DNA from: an uncultured Chloroflexota bacterium
Lineage (GTDB): Bacteria > Chloroflexota > Chloroflexia > Chloroflexales > Chloroflexaceae
Reading direction: 5' to 3'
Length of the DNA: 46,924 nt
Assembly (NCBI GenBank): GCA_937120965.1
Contig: CAKZKA010000259.1
Span: 1-46,924, forward strand
Part shown: positions 1 to 8,220 of the stretch, piece by piece
Position numbering within the stretch: the first letter of the stretch is position 1
How the letters are laid out: every line of letters begins with the position of its first letter
Position numbers and translations under genes: made by a program
Notes under the pieces: generated by a model
What the model saw: the letters and a program-made list of their open reading frames with translations, nothing else
What the model was told of the DNA's origin: nothing
Databases searched by the model: none

Positions 1-125
1 GCCCTCCCAAACCCTCCCCGCCGGTGGGTTGTTTCCTGGGAGGGCACAGCCCTCCCAAACCCTCCCCGCCGGTGGGTTGTTTCCTGGGAGGGCACAGCCC
101 TCCCAAACCCGCCCGCGGGCGGGCT
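1..125. repeat. 48-bp tandem repeat with GGGAGGGC/GCCCTCCC hairpins
   Basis: About two and a half copies of a 48-bp unit run up to the 3' end of the first gene. Each unit carries the inverted pair GGGAGGGC-aca-GCCCTCCC, the same hairpin module (family E here) that recurs at about 14.32, 27.81, 27.97 and 45.30 kb. It lies just downstream of a minus-strand gene, so it could act as a transcription end, but there is no clear T-run. Confidence 0.7.
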
Positions 126-134
126 ATTTTCACC

Positions 135-1517
135 TCAGAGCAACATCTCGGAGGTGATGCGGCGGGTAAAGTAGTGCATGGCAATATTGACGATCCAGAC
201 CCAGTCGGGCTTACGGGCGCCCAGGCGCTTAATGATATTGGGCCAGGAGTAGATCTCGCGCTGGATTTTGATAAAGGCCTTGAGGAACTGATCGCGATCG
301 ATCCTGGCCGGTTGATACATGTAGTGGAAGGTATCGTACTTGTTCCAGTCGTGCTGAACGATCCGCGGCTTCATCTCCTCGTACCATGGCGTGCCCGGGA
401 AAGGAGTGGCGATGGTAAACACCGGGAACTCGATCCGGTTACGCATGATGAAGTCGTAGGTGTGTTGAAAGCTGTCGATTGTATCGGTATCGAAGCCAAA
501 GATAAAGTAGCCCTGAATAGCGATACCGTTCTTGTGGACATTAGCCACGATTTCTTCATAGCGACCGACGCGATTGGAACCCTTGTGGACATATTTAATC
601 GTCTCGGGCGAGACTGACTCAAAGCCGATATTGAGCATTTCGCAACCGGCATTTTTTGCCAACTCAGCCACATAGGGCTTTTCGAGGAAATTCATTGAGA
701 TATTAGCATTCCATTTCACGCCAAGGCCAACCATGGCGTGAAAGAGCTCTTCCGCAAAGGCTGGCTTGAAGCAAATATTATCGTCCATAAACGATATGTG
801 AATATTTGCCTTACCGGCCTCGTGCTGACGATATTTAATCTCGTCGATCACCCGATCGACCTCACGAATGCGGAAGCTCTTGCCATAGATACGAGGGGTG
901 CAACAGAAGTTGCAGCCAACCGGGCAACCCTTAGTGGCGAGCAGGGGCACGCGAAAGGAGTAGCGCTTGCTATTGGGCGAGCGCCGGGCAAAGCTGAAAT
1001 CGGGACGATCAAGGGTCGTCAGAGAGCGCCAGCCGTCGGAAGGACGGTAGACCGGCTTGACGGTCTTGCGATAGAGGTCAGCCGCCAGATCTTCATAGAC
1101 CGACTCGATCTCACCAAACACCACCGCATCGCTGTGAGCGCCGGCCTCATCGAGCATCATCGTCGGGTGTACACCGCCGAGGACAACGTACCGCCCCTGG
1201 GCCCGGGCCCGATCGGCGATCGCATAGGCAGCCCTGGCGTTCAGTGTCCGCGAGGTGATCGCAACCACATCGTACGGAGAGAAGTCGGCAGGCACCTGGT
1301 CGCCGATCCGTTCATCGATAAAATCTACATCAAAGTGCTGACTGACCAGGGTCGCAACCATGAGCAAGTTGAGCGGCATACTCACCTTGCCCGAATCGAC
1401 CATCAGCGGAGTCTGGCTCTTGGGCTGGATGACCAACCAGCGTTTGCGGGGAACGCCAGGAGGGATGATTGGGCGCGGCGCGACTTCGATCATATCCGGC
1501 GAGATCAGCGTGCTCAT
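135..1517 (-). CDS. B12-binding domain radical SAM protein (first of tandem pair)
   Basis: A 460-aa enzyme with an N-terminal cobalamin-binding Rossmann-like domain (about residues 25-150, with the family's GGVHPT segment) and a radical SAM barrel. The barrel carries the [4Fe-4S] ligand motif CPVGCNFC near residue 200. The C-terminal part matches the usual helical tail of this superfamily. Family members include BchE/BchQ/BchR cyclase-methylases and the hopanoid methylases HpnP/HpnR, so a radical methylation or cyclisation is expected, but the substrate cannot be read from the sequence. The start is ATG with AAGGGA eight to ten bases upstream. It lies 414 bp downstream of a paralogous gene on the same strand, and the gap is filled with repeats, so co-transcription is uncertain. 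Confidence 0.85.
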   Translation of the reverse strand: MSTLISPDMIEVAPRPIIPPGVPRKRWLVIQPKSQTPLMVDSGKVSMPLNLLMVATLVSQHFDVDFIDERIGDQVPADFSPYDVVAITSRTLNARAAYAIADRARAQGRYVVLGGVHPTMMLDEAGAHSDAVVFGEIESVYEDLAADLYRKTVKPVYRPSDGWRSLTTLDRPDFSFARRSPNSKRYSFRVPLLATKGCPVGCNFCCTPRIYGKSFRIREVDRVIDEIKYRQHEAGKANIHISFMDDNICFKPAFAEELFHAMVGLGVKWNANISMNFLEKPYVAELAKNAGCEMLNIGFESVSPETIKYVHKGSNRVGRYEEIVANVHKNGIAIQGYFIFGFDTDTIDSFQHTYDFIMRNRIEFPVFTIATPFPGTPWYEEMKPRIVQHDWNKYDTFHYMYQPARIDRDQFLKAFIKIQREIYSWPNIIKRLGARKPDWVWIVNIAMHYFTRRITSEMLL

Positions 1518-1931
1518 CTTGTTGTTCCCTTGATAGCTCGTACCTGCCGTGAGCGGGTTTCAGGCGCCGTGAGCGTTGGGAGGAACCGCAAAGAGAAGGA
1601 GAACGCGCTTGCTCTCCTCATTATTGTCGGACGGTAACGCTGCCGGGCAGGTGGTGAAACTCTGTCTGCGTGTACAGGCTGCACCCGGGCCCCTCAGCGC
1701 AAGCCATGCCAGCGGTCGGGCCCCCTGCACGGTCTGCCCGAAGGGTTCCCTGGCGGAGCCATACCCCTCCACACCTTCCCGCGGTCTGATATGAACACGG
1801 GGAAACCAGCTTTCCCCCCTGCCTGCCGGGGCGGCGCGCCCTTTGCACCGGGAGGGTTTGAGAGGGCTGCGCCCTCCCAAACATTGAACCTGTTTTTATG
1901 CTGCTATCGCGACAGACCACGACCACCACAG
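1518..1931. repeat. Intergenic region with palindromic repeat modules
   Basis: No credible gene. Positions about 1795-1830 hold a GGGGAAACC/GGTTTCCCC-type module (family C). Positions about 1851-1880 hold GGGAGGGTTTGAGAGGGCTGCGCCCTCCC (split here as GGGAGGGTTT plus GAGGGCTGCGCCCTC, family E). Open frames here are translations of the repeats. Confidence 0.6.
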
Positions 1932-3467
1932 TCAGGCGCTATGACCAACCTCGTGAACCACATCGGCGACGGACTCGGTGGGCCGAGGCTGGGCAAGGGG
2001 AGTGCGCTTACCAGTCTTGATGCTCTTAATCTGGTCCTGCAAATTACGCCGGAACAGCAAGCTGGTAACCAGGTTGATCAGCTTATTCCGGTTGAGCAGC
2101 ACCCGACGGGCGATTGCGCCCCAGGAGTACATCCGCAGGAAGTGGTTCATGTAGGTTAACTGGTACTCGAGGGGGTCATAGCGATCGCAGCGCACAACCA
2201 GATTATGGGCCGTATACTTATCCCAGTCTTCATCAACCACGAGGTTGGCGGCCTTGTACTGACGGTACAGTTGGGTGCCGGGGTAGGGGGTCAGGATGGA
2301 GTAAATCGGCATCATGAGGGCATTCTCGCGCACGAACTTCTCGGTCGCCGCCATGTCCTCATAGGTATCAATGGCGGGGTTGACCAGAAAGTTGCCCTGG
2401 ATGCTCAGGCCAGCCTTGCGGCAGTTACGGATGATCCGGGCATAATCCTGGGCGGTATTGATGCGGCCCTTGTTGTAGGCCTTGAGCGTCTCCTGATTGA
2501 TCGACTCGAAGCCGACCAGGGCCATCACACAGCCGGCCTTGACCAGCAGTTCGACAGTCTTCGGGTCGTCGAGGAACTTCAAACTGATAAAGCTGCTGAA
2601 CTTGATATCACATTCCGCCAGGATGGTAAGAATCTCCCAGAGGCGCTGCTTGTTGACGCCGAGATTCTCGTCGGTAAACATGAACCAGGGCCTGGAGCCG
2701 AGCGAGGTGGGCTTGAACCAGACCCTGCGGGCCGTCTCGATCTGCTGGCGGATATTTTCCGGCGACTGGATGCGGTAGAGGCGCCCGGTGAAGTTGGGAG
2801 TGACACAGAACGAACAGGTGTAGGGGCAGCCGCGGGTCATATAGATCGGGATAGACTTGCGGGAATCGACCTTGTCGCGCTTGCTGGCCTTGAAAATCCG
2901 TTCGTAGTCAATCATCGGAACTTCGGTGACCGGTGGGAAGTCGCGGGCGTTGTACTGCGGTTTGAGCACACCGTCGGCCAGGTCTTGCAGCAGCAGGGCC
3001 CAGAGGTTCTCGGCCTCGCCGATCACCACGCTGTCGGCGTGGGGCGCAGCCTCGTCGGCGTTAAAGGACACGTGGACGCCGCCCAGGATGACCCGTGTAC
3101 CGCGTCGGCGGAACGCATCGGCGATCTCGTAGGCGCGATGGGCATTCATGGTGCGGGTGGTAATGCCGACCAGATCGTAGGCGCCATCGTAGGGAATGGG
3201 GTCGCCGAAGAGTTCGTCAACCAGTTCAATGCTATGCTGCGGGGGCGTTATGCTCACCAGCACGCCGATGGCCATGGAGAAGAGCGCCTTCTGACTGGTA
3301 TCTTCCTCTTTCTTGCCCTTCGGCGTAATCAGCAGAATGCGGAGAGGACGTACCGAGGCAGGGTCGCGGAGCAGCGAGTGCCGGGTCTGCGGTGAAGCGC
3401 CGCTACCGTCGTTGTAGACCTGAATGACGGGCACATCGCCCGTACTCATGTTCGTGCTGGTACTCAT
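1932..3467 (-). CDS. B12-binding domain radical SAM protein (second of tandem pair)
   Basis: A 511-aa protein with the same architecture as its downstream neighbour: cobalamin-binding domain (GGVHVS segment, about residues 45-175), then a radical SAM domain with CPYTCSFC near residue 220 and a C-terminal extension of about 100 aa. The ATG at 3467 is preferred over the GTG at 3470 because GAGGAGAG then sits at good spacing. The two paralogues share layout but differ clearly in sequence, so this looks like an old duplication or two sequential steps of one pathway. The substrate is unknown. Confidence 0.85.
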   Translation of the reverse strand: MSTSTNMSTGDVPVIQVYNDGSGASPQTRHSLLRDPASVRPLRILLITPKGKKEEDTSQKALFSMAIGVLVSITPPQHSIELVDELFGDPIPYDGAYDLVGITTRTMNAHRAYEIADAFRRRGTRVILGGVHVSFNADEAAPHADSVVIGEAENLWALLLQDLADGVLKPQYNARDFPPVTEVPMIDYERIFKASKRDKVDSRKSIPIYMTRGCPYTCSFCVTPNFTGRLYRIQSPENIRQQIETARRVWFKPTSLGSRPWFMFTDENLGVNKQRLWEILTILAECDIKFSSFISLKFLDDPKTVELLVKAGCVMALVGFESINQETLKAYNKGRINTAQDYARIIRNCRKAGLSIQGNFLVNPAIDTYEDMAATEKFVRENALMMPIYSILTPYPGTQLYRQYKAANLVVDEDWDKYTAHNLVVRCDRYDPLEYQLTYMNHFLRMYSWGAIARRVLLNRNKLINLVTSLLFRRNLQDQIKSIKTGKRTPLAQPRPTESVADVVHEVGHSA

Positions 3468-3544
3468 CACGCTCTCCTCATCGAAGGATTCTTTCCCAGG
3501 AGCCGTTCCACGGACGCCGGAGTAACGCGCGGATTACGGGAACG

Positions 3545-3550
3545 ATTATA
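3545..3550 (-). promoter_or_regulatory. Possible -10 box for the radical SAM pair
   Basis: TATAAT on the minus strand about 80 bp upstream of the second radical SAM gene, inside an unusually AT-rich patch (3541-3600). No convincing -35 hexamer at 16-18 bp, hence low confidence. Confidence 0.35.
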
Positions 3551-3653
3551 TGCCAACCTTGCTTATATGTCTAGAGAGTTACAATAGATAAACTATATGA
3601 AAGTAACCCGTGTGGGGAAAGAAATCGCAATTCTGGAGGGCGCGCAGACACAC

Positions 3654-3726
3654 AGGCGCGAAGCAGGCAAACTGCGGCTTCGCGCCTCCGGGTCAGGCTG
3701 CGCGCCGACGGGCCGCGGCGCGCAGC
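3654..3726 (-). terminator. Two strong hairpins after the hydrogenase operon
   Basis: Two perfect inverted repeats in a row: 3654-3664 with 3677-3687 (11-bp stem, 12-nt loop) and 3697-3706 with 3717-3726 (10-bp stem, 10-nt loop). They lie 25-97 bp past the last hydrogenase gene. No T-run follows either one, so they may act as RNA-stability or factor-dependent termination structures. Confidence 0.5.
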
Positions 3727-3750
3727 GTGTTGCGGGATTTATCTGGCTTC

Positions 3751-4497
3751 TTAATCCGACGCCGGCTGCTCGGACGGCGCCACCTGCGGCTGGGGTTCGA
3801 CCTTCGCCACCACCATCCGGTTCTCGATCCAGTCCGGCTGCTGGCCCATGCGCAGGAACTTGAAGCCGCTGAAAATGCTGCTCATCAGACCGTTACCTTC
3901 CTCCATATCCACCAGCCAGGCGCTGTAGATGTGGTGAATGGCAAAGGCGATCAGCAAGTACATAATCACGTGGTGGGCCAGGCGCAGGGTCTGCGCGTCG
4001 ATGATAGTAAAGACCCACCCTGTCAGCGGCCACCAGATGCTGGCCGGGTGGAGCAGGCCATACAACGCCAGGCCGGTGAAGCTGATCAGCAGGTACAGGA
4101 ACACAATGACCATGTAGGTCGTGCCTGCCAGGGCGTTGTGCCCGGCCACCTCGGGCGGATGGCGCCGGATGAAGAGGTAGTACTGCAGGGCGTGCCCCAT
4201 GTTCTTACGCCCCTCGCGGGTCAGGAAGGGGAACAACCCGCGCCAACTGGCCCAGGCATTGCCACGGAAGGCCCAGTAGGTGCGCAAGAGGATGCTGGCA
4301 ATAAAGATGTAGGCAGTGACAAAATGGATGCCGCGCATCAGGCCCATGAAGTTCGGGGCGTAGGGCTCGCGCCCGCTGACGGTAATGTACGGATTGCCGA
4401 TGTAGTAGCCGGTGAACGACAGCACCACGATGCAGGCCACATTGACCCAGTGGGTCAGCCGTACCGGCACTTCCCACACGTACACACGTCTGCGCAT
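3751..4497 (-). CDS. hyaC: [NiFe] hydrogenase b-type cytochrome subunit
   Basis: A 248-aa membrane protein that anchors the hydrogenase and passes electrons from H2 to the quinone pool through two b hemes. It shows four hydrophobic segments. Histidines sit where the HyaC family places heme ligands: THW in segment I, RGIHF in segment II, and LAHH plus AIHHIY near the last segment. It is third in the order small-large-cytochrome b, the classical hyaABC layout, 112 bp after the large subunit. The N-terminus MRRRVYVWEVPVRLTHW is typical. The symbol follows the operon order. Confidence 0.9.
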   Translation of the reverse strand: MRRRVYVWEVPVRLTHWVNVACIVVLSFTGYYIGNPYITVSGREPYAPNFMGLMRGIHFVTAYIFIASILLRTYWAFRGNAWASWRGLFPFLTREGRKNMGHALQYYLFIRRHPPEVAGHNALAGTTYMVIVFLYLLISFTGLALYGLLHPASIWWPLTGWVFTIIDAQTLRLAHHVIMYLLIAFAIHHIYSAWLVDMEEGNGLMSSIFSGFKFLRMGQQPDWIENRMVVAKVEPQPQVAPSEQPASD

Positions 4498-4609
4498 AGG
4501 CCCTCCTGATTGCAGATGGTTGCATTCTGGTTATCGATCGGGTGCGGCGCCTCTGGACGCGAGCGACGTCGGGTTAGACCCGGTGGTGTGTGCGCCAGAT
4601 CGAGCTCGT

Positions 4610-6322
4610 TCAGACCACCTGGATGCGCGTCAGTTCGCGCCCATTGCCGTTGACCACGTGGACGGCGCAGGCGATACACGGGTCAAAGGAGTGGACGGTG
4701 CGCAGGATCTCCAGGGGTTGCTCGGGGTCGGCCACGGGCGTGTCGATCAGGGAGGCTTCGTAGGCCCCGGGTTGCCCCCGGGCGTCGCGCGGGGAACCGT
4801 TCCAGGTACTCGGCACGACAGCCTGGTAGTTCTCGATCTTGCCATTCTTGATCCGCACCCAGTGGCCGAGGGCGCCCCGCGGGGCCTCCATGAACCCCCA
4901 ACCCTCGGCCTCGGCCGGCCAGGTCTCCGGGCGCCAGCGTTCACCGCTGTGAACGGCCAGATCGCCACGGGCCATGTTGGCGGCCAGTTCGTCGATCCAG
5001 CGGTCGAGTTCGCGGGTCATCAGCAGCGTTTCGATACCGCGGGCCGCGACGCGTCCCAGGGTCGAAAACAGCGCTTCGGGACCGACGCCGAGCTTCTGGA
5101 GCACTGCGTCCACCGTGGCTCGCACGTCGGGGTGGCCAGCAGCGTAGGAGACGATCATCCGCGCCAGGGGGCCGACTTCCATCGGGGTGTCGTCGTAGCG
5201 CGGGGCCTTGAGCCAGGAGTATTTCGCGTCGGTATCGAGGTACTCGTATGGTGGCTTCGGGCCGGTGTAGCGCGGGCTGGTTTCGCCCTGCCAGGGATGC
5301 TTCGCCTCCTGGTCGCCACTGGCATAGGTGTACCACGAGTGAGTGACATACTCGGCGACGCGCTCCTGCTCCATCGCCGCCGGAGGCGCGCCGAGGTTCT
5401 TGTTCAGCACCACGCCGCGGGGGATCCAGAACTCGTCGGGCTGGTCAATCGTTTTCCGCGGGAAGTCGCCATAGGTCAGGTAGTTACCCAGGCCGCCGCC
5501 GATGCTGGCCCAATCTTTGTAGAACGAGGCGATCGCCAGCAGGTCGGGGATGTAGACCTGCTCGACAAAATCGCGGGCCATCGCCGCCCACTGTTTCATC
5601 TGAGCGATACGCTGAGCATTGATGGCGATCTGGCTGTTGGGGTCAACCGGAATCGCCACCCCGCCGACCAGGTAAGTCTGTAGATGGGGGTTCTTACCGC
5701 CCAGCATGGCGTGGATCTTGATGAATTCGCGCTGCCAGTCGAGCGCCTCCAGGTAGTGGGCCACTCCCAGCAGGTTGGCCTCGGGCGGAAGCTTGTAGGC
5801 CGGGTGCCCCCAGTAGCCGTTGGCGAACAGGCCCAGTTGCCCCGATTCCACAAAGGTCTTCACCCGGTCCTGCACGCCCTTGAAGTAATTCGCGCTCGAT
5901 TTGGGCCAGGCCGAGATGGACTGGGCCAGGGCCGCGGTGTCCCCTGGATCGGCCTGGAGCGCACTCACCACGTCTACCCAATCCAGGGCATGCAGGTGGT
6001 AGAAGTGGATGACGTGGTCCTGGATATGTTGCGCGCCGTCAATAATGTTGCGGATGATGCGGGCGTTTTCGGGGATGGTGATATTGAGCGCGTTTTCCAC
6101 CGCGCGCACCGAAGTCAGGGCATGCACCGTGGTGCAGACGCCACAGAAGCGCTGGGTAAAGACCCAGGCGTCCCGGGGATCGCGGCCCTTGAGGATAATC
6201 TCTACGCCCCGGAACATCGTGCCGCTGCTCCAGGCCTCTTTCACGCGCCCGCCCTCCACCACGGCTTCAATCCGCAGGTGCCCTTCGATGCGCGTAATGG
6301 GATCGATGACCAGTTTTGCCAT
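4610..6322 (-). CDS. hyaB: [NiFe] hydrogenase large (catalytic) subunit
   Basis: A 570-aa catalytic subunit holding the Ni-Fe(CN)2CO centre. The N-terminal nickel motif is RFCGVCTTVH (C60, C63) and the C-terminal one is DPCIACAVH (C549, C552, H555). After H555 a 15-residue tail beginning VVNGNG remains, the expected substrate of a maturation endopeptidase, so the chain is of the processed type. RIEGHLRIE at residues 11-19 is the usual family start. No hyp or endopeptidase gene lies in the window, so maturation must be encoded elsewhere. Translation initiates 4-8 bp after GGGAGGGG. It is a group 1-like membrane-bound uptake enzyme by context; the subgroup was not determined. Confidence 0.95.
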   Translation of the reverse strand: MAKLVIDPITRIEGHLRIEAVVEGGRVKEAWSSGTMFRGVEIILKGRDPRDAWVFTQRFCGVCTTVHALTSVRAVENALNITIPENARIIRNIIDGAQHIQDHVIHFYHLHALDWVDVVSALQADPGDTAALAQSISAWPKSSANYFKGVQDRVKTFVESGQLGLFANGYWGHPAYKLPPEANLLGVAHYLEALDWQREFIKIHAMLGGKNPHLQTYLVGGVAIPVDPNSQIAINAQRIAQMKQWAAMARDFVEQVYIPDLLAIASFYKDWASIGGGLGNYLTYGDFPRKTIDQPDEFWIPRGVVLNKNLGAPPAAMEQERVAEYVTHSWYTYASGDQEAKHPWQGETSPRYTGPKPPYEYLDTDAKYSWLKAPRYDDTPMEVGPLARMIVSYAAGHPDVRATVDAVLQKLGVGPEALFSTLGRVAARGIETLLMTRELDRWIDELAANMARGDLAVHSGERWRPETWPAEAEGWGFMEAPRGALGHWVRIKNGKIENYQAVVPSTWNGSPRDARGQPGAYEASLIDTPVADPEQPLEILRTVHSFDPCIACAVHVVNGNGRELTRIQVV

Positions 6323-6562
6323 GGTTCCCCTCCCTGTGAACGTTGGACCCGCTTAGCGCTACGTCGTCAGTTCGCGGCAGCGCTGCCACATGCGGGGGAT
6401 TGAGGGACGCAGGCCCCAGGAACAAAGCTTGCTTTCGTTGTCCCCGGCGGAGCGCCCCCCTACGAGCCTCCCCGCAACGGGGAAGTGACACAGTGGCAGC
6501 ATCCGGCAGAGTGGCGTGCCCGCCGTGGTGAGGGCGCAGGCGCAACCTCGCCCGGGCACGCC
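6323..6562 (-). other. 240-bp spacer between hydrogenase subunits
   Basis: An unusually long gap between small- and large-subunit genes that are normally nearly adjacent. No open frame looks like protein. It holds several short GC-rich inverted segments, and its last bases supply the strong ribosome site of the large subunit. Confidence 0.5.
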
Positions 6563-7702
6563 TTACGAGCCATTTGAGCTACCGGAAGACGGCGTCTCGC
6601 CAGCATCCGTCTGCGGCGGGCTTTCGTGTTTGGCGATGGGCCTGGAGGCGCCACGCACGGCGCTGATGATCCCGTGGGCAGCGAAGGCCGCGGTGACGCC
6701 GGCAACCACGCCCAGGCCGAGGCGATCGGCTGTCACTTCGATGCCGAAGCCTTCGACATTTGGCAGCCGTTCGTAGAACGGCGTCCGCGTATCCCAGAAG
6801 TGCGGCGACATGCAGCCCACACAGCCGTGACTGGAACCGATCGGCCAGCTTGTCGCATCGTTCCAGCCCACACTGGGGCAGTTCGACAACGCCTGCGGTC
6901 CTTTGCAACCCATTTTGTAGAGGCACCAGCCCAGACGGTGGCCCGCATCGCCCCATTCCTCGACGAAGCGCCCGGCATCGAAGTGCCCGCGGCGGGGGCA
7001 GTAGTTGTGGATGAGCTGGCCGTAGGCGAACAACGGGCGCCCCATCTGGTCGGTGGCGGGGAGATCCTTGAAGGTCAGGTAGTGCACGATCACGCCGGTC
7101 AGGTTGACGACGTTCATAGGGCAGCCGGGCATGTTGATCAGTGTAATGCCGGGCACGGCGTCTTTCACACCCACCGCGGAGGTGGGATTGGGCGCAGCAG
7201 CGGGAAGGCCGCCGTCCCAGGCGCAAGCGCCCACGGCGATGGTCGCAATGGCGTTGCTGCACACCTCGCGCACGATATCTTTCGCCGCGCGCCCGCCGAC
7301 GGTGCAGTAGACGCCGTCCTCGCCCATGGGGATGGCGCCTTCGACCACGGCCAGGTAGCCTTTGGGATAGTTCTTGAGGGTATCGGCGAGGGACTGCTCG
7401 GCCTGCTTGCCCGCGGGGGCCATGATCGTCTCGTGGTAGTTCACCGAGAGCAAGTCGAGCACAATCTGCGACACGGTCGGATTAGAGGCGCGCAGGAACG
7501 ACTCGGTGTTACCGGCGCAATCCTGGAACTCCAGCCACACCAGTGGCAGGCGCGGCGCGGCCTGGAGCGATTCGGCGATCGTGCCGGCATAGCGCGGCGG
7601 GAGGGCCAGAACGGAGGCCATGAGGCTGCAGAACTTGAGGAACTGGCGCCGCGTCACCCCTCGATGGTAGAGGGCCTCTTCGAGATTGATAGCATCAGCC
7701 AT
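6563..7702 (-). CDS. hyaA: [NiFe] hydrogenase small subunit with Tat signal
   Basis: A 379-aa iron-sulfur subunit. A twin-arginine signal (TRRQFLKFC, R18-R19) exports the folded heterodimer. A C-terminal hydrophobic helix (about residues 325-350) anchors it to the outer face of the membrane. Cluster motifs: CAGN at 62-65, then GACAW, PGCPMN, HNYC, YKMGC, SNCP and HGCVGC. The first motif should be CxxC for the proximal [4Fe-4S] cluster, but position 65 is Asn. This resembles CSGN of cyanobacterial HupS and the Asp replacement in group 1h enzymes (from memory). It is first gene of the operon, and GGAGG lies 7 bp before the ATG. Confidence 0.93.
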   Translation of the reverse strand: MADAINLEEALYHRGVTRRQFLKFCSLMASVLALPPRYAGTIAESLQAAPRLPLVWLEFQDCAGNTESFLRASNPTVSQIVLDLLSVNYHETIMAPAGKQAEQSLADTLKNYPKGYLAVVEGAIPMGEDGVYCTVGGRAAKDIVREVCSNAIATIAVGACAWDGGLPAAAPNPTSAVGVKDAVPGITLINMPGCPMNVVNLTGVIVHYLTFKDLPATDQMGRPLFAYGQLIHNYCPRRGHFDAGRFVEEWGDAGHRLGWCLYKMGCKGPQALSNCPSVGWNDATSWPIGSSHGCVGCMSPHFWDTRTPFYERLPNVEGFGIEVTADRLGLGVVAGVTAAFAAHGIISAVRGASRPIAKHESPPQTDAGETPSSGSSNGS

Positions 7703-8138
7703 CCCAAACCTCCTGACGTGGACAACTGTCGCGGCGTCCTTTGCGGGGAGACCGCATCACCGCCCTGCGCCACAGAGGCTCGTCGAGATGAGATGATGCT
7801 GCGACCGATGAGTCGCTCCGTGGCGCGTTCGCCTGCGCCACAGTCACCGATGCAACGTTCAAACCCGGTGTGCCAGCGGGTCCGCGGCGTTGGCCACGCC
7901 AGCGCTCTAGCCTTACGGTGGAGATCTGTTCACTGTGCTGGACGCGAACAAGCTAGAAACGGGGTATGCCCCAAGCCCCTATCGGAGCGCCGGCAAACGC
8001 CATGCATGGGCATTCCGGGGCTGCCATGAGGGTAAGGGAAACACTCGCGGAGGCCGCGGCTGTGCGCGGCTCCGTCCCCAATCTACCCCCCTCTCCAGGG
8101 TGACCGCTGTTGAGGCAGGTTGCACGTTGCAGATTCTA
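7703..8138 (-). other. Long untranslated leader or gap before hydrogenase operon
   Basis: Over 430 bp with no gene supported on either strand. If the candidate promoter at 8155-8160 is used, this would be a leader of about 450 nt. Only short GC-rich inverted segments are visible, with no recognised riboswitch consensus. Confidence 0.4.
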
Positions 8139-8206
8139 GTTGCTGTGTGCAACTATTATAAGCAGATTCCTGAAAGTTTTGGTTAATTTGTCGAAACTTA
8201 TGCAAC
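8119..8206 (-). promoter_or_regulatory. Candidate hydrogenase promoter and GTTGC/GCAAC operator cluster
   Basis: A minus-strand TATAAT lies at 8160-8155. Immediately next to it is the palindrome GTTGC-N5-GCAAC (8139-8153). Two direct half-sites GTTGCAC and GTTGCAG abut at 8119-8132, and one inverted ATGCAAC is at 8200-8206. Five related half-sites in 88 bp around a -10 box suggest binding of a dimeric regulator. No good -35 hexamer is seen, which would suit an activator-dependent promoter. Confidence 0.45.
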
Positions 8207-8220
8207 GAAGAAGTTAATCT

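Noticed and set aside
1-3600. Cobalamin riboswitch near the B12-dependent enzymes
   Set aside because: No GCCACTG box or other B12-element core seen on either strand upstream of the genes.
6626-8029. A 467-aa plus-strand frame across the hydrogenase small subunit and its upstream gap
   Set aside because: Shadow of the hydrogenase gene; composition is His/Gly/Asp-rich with no domain pattern.
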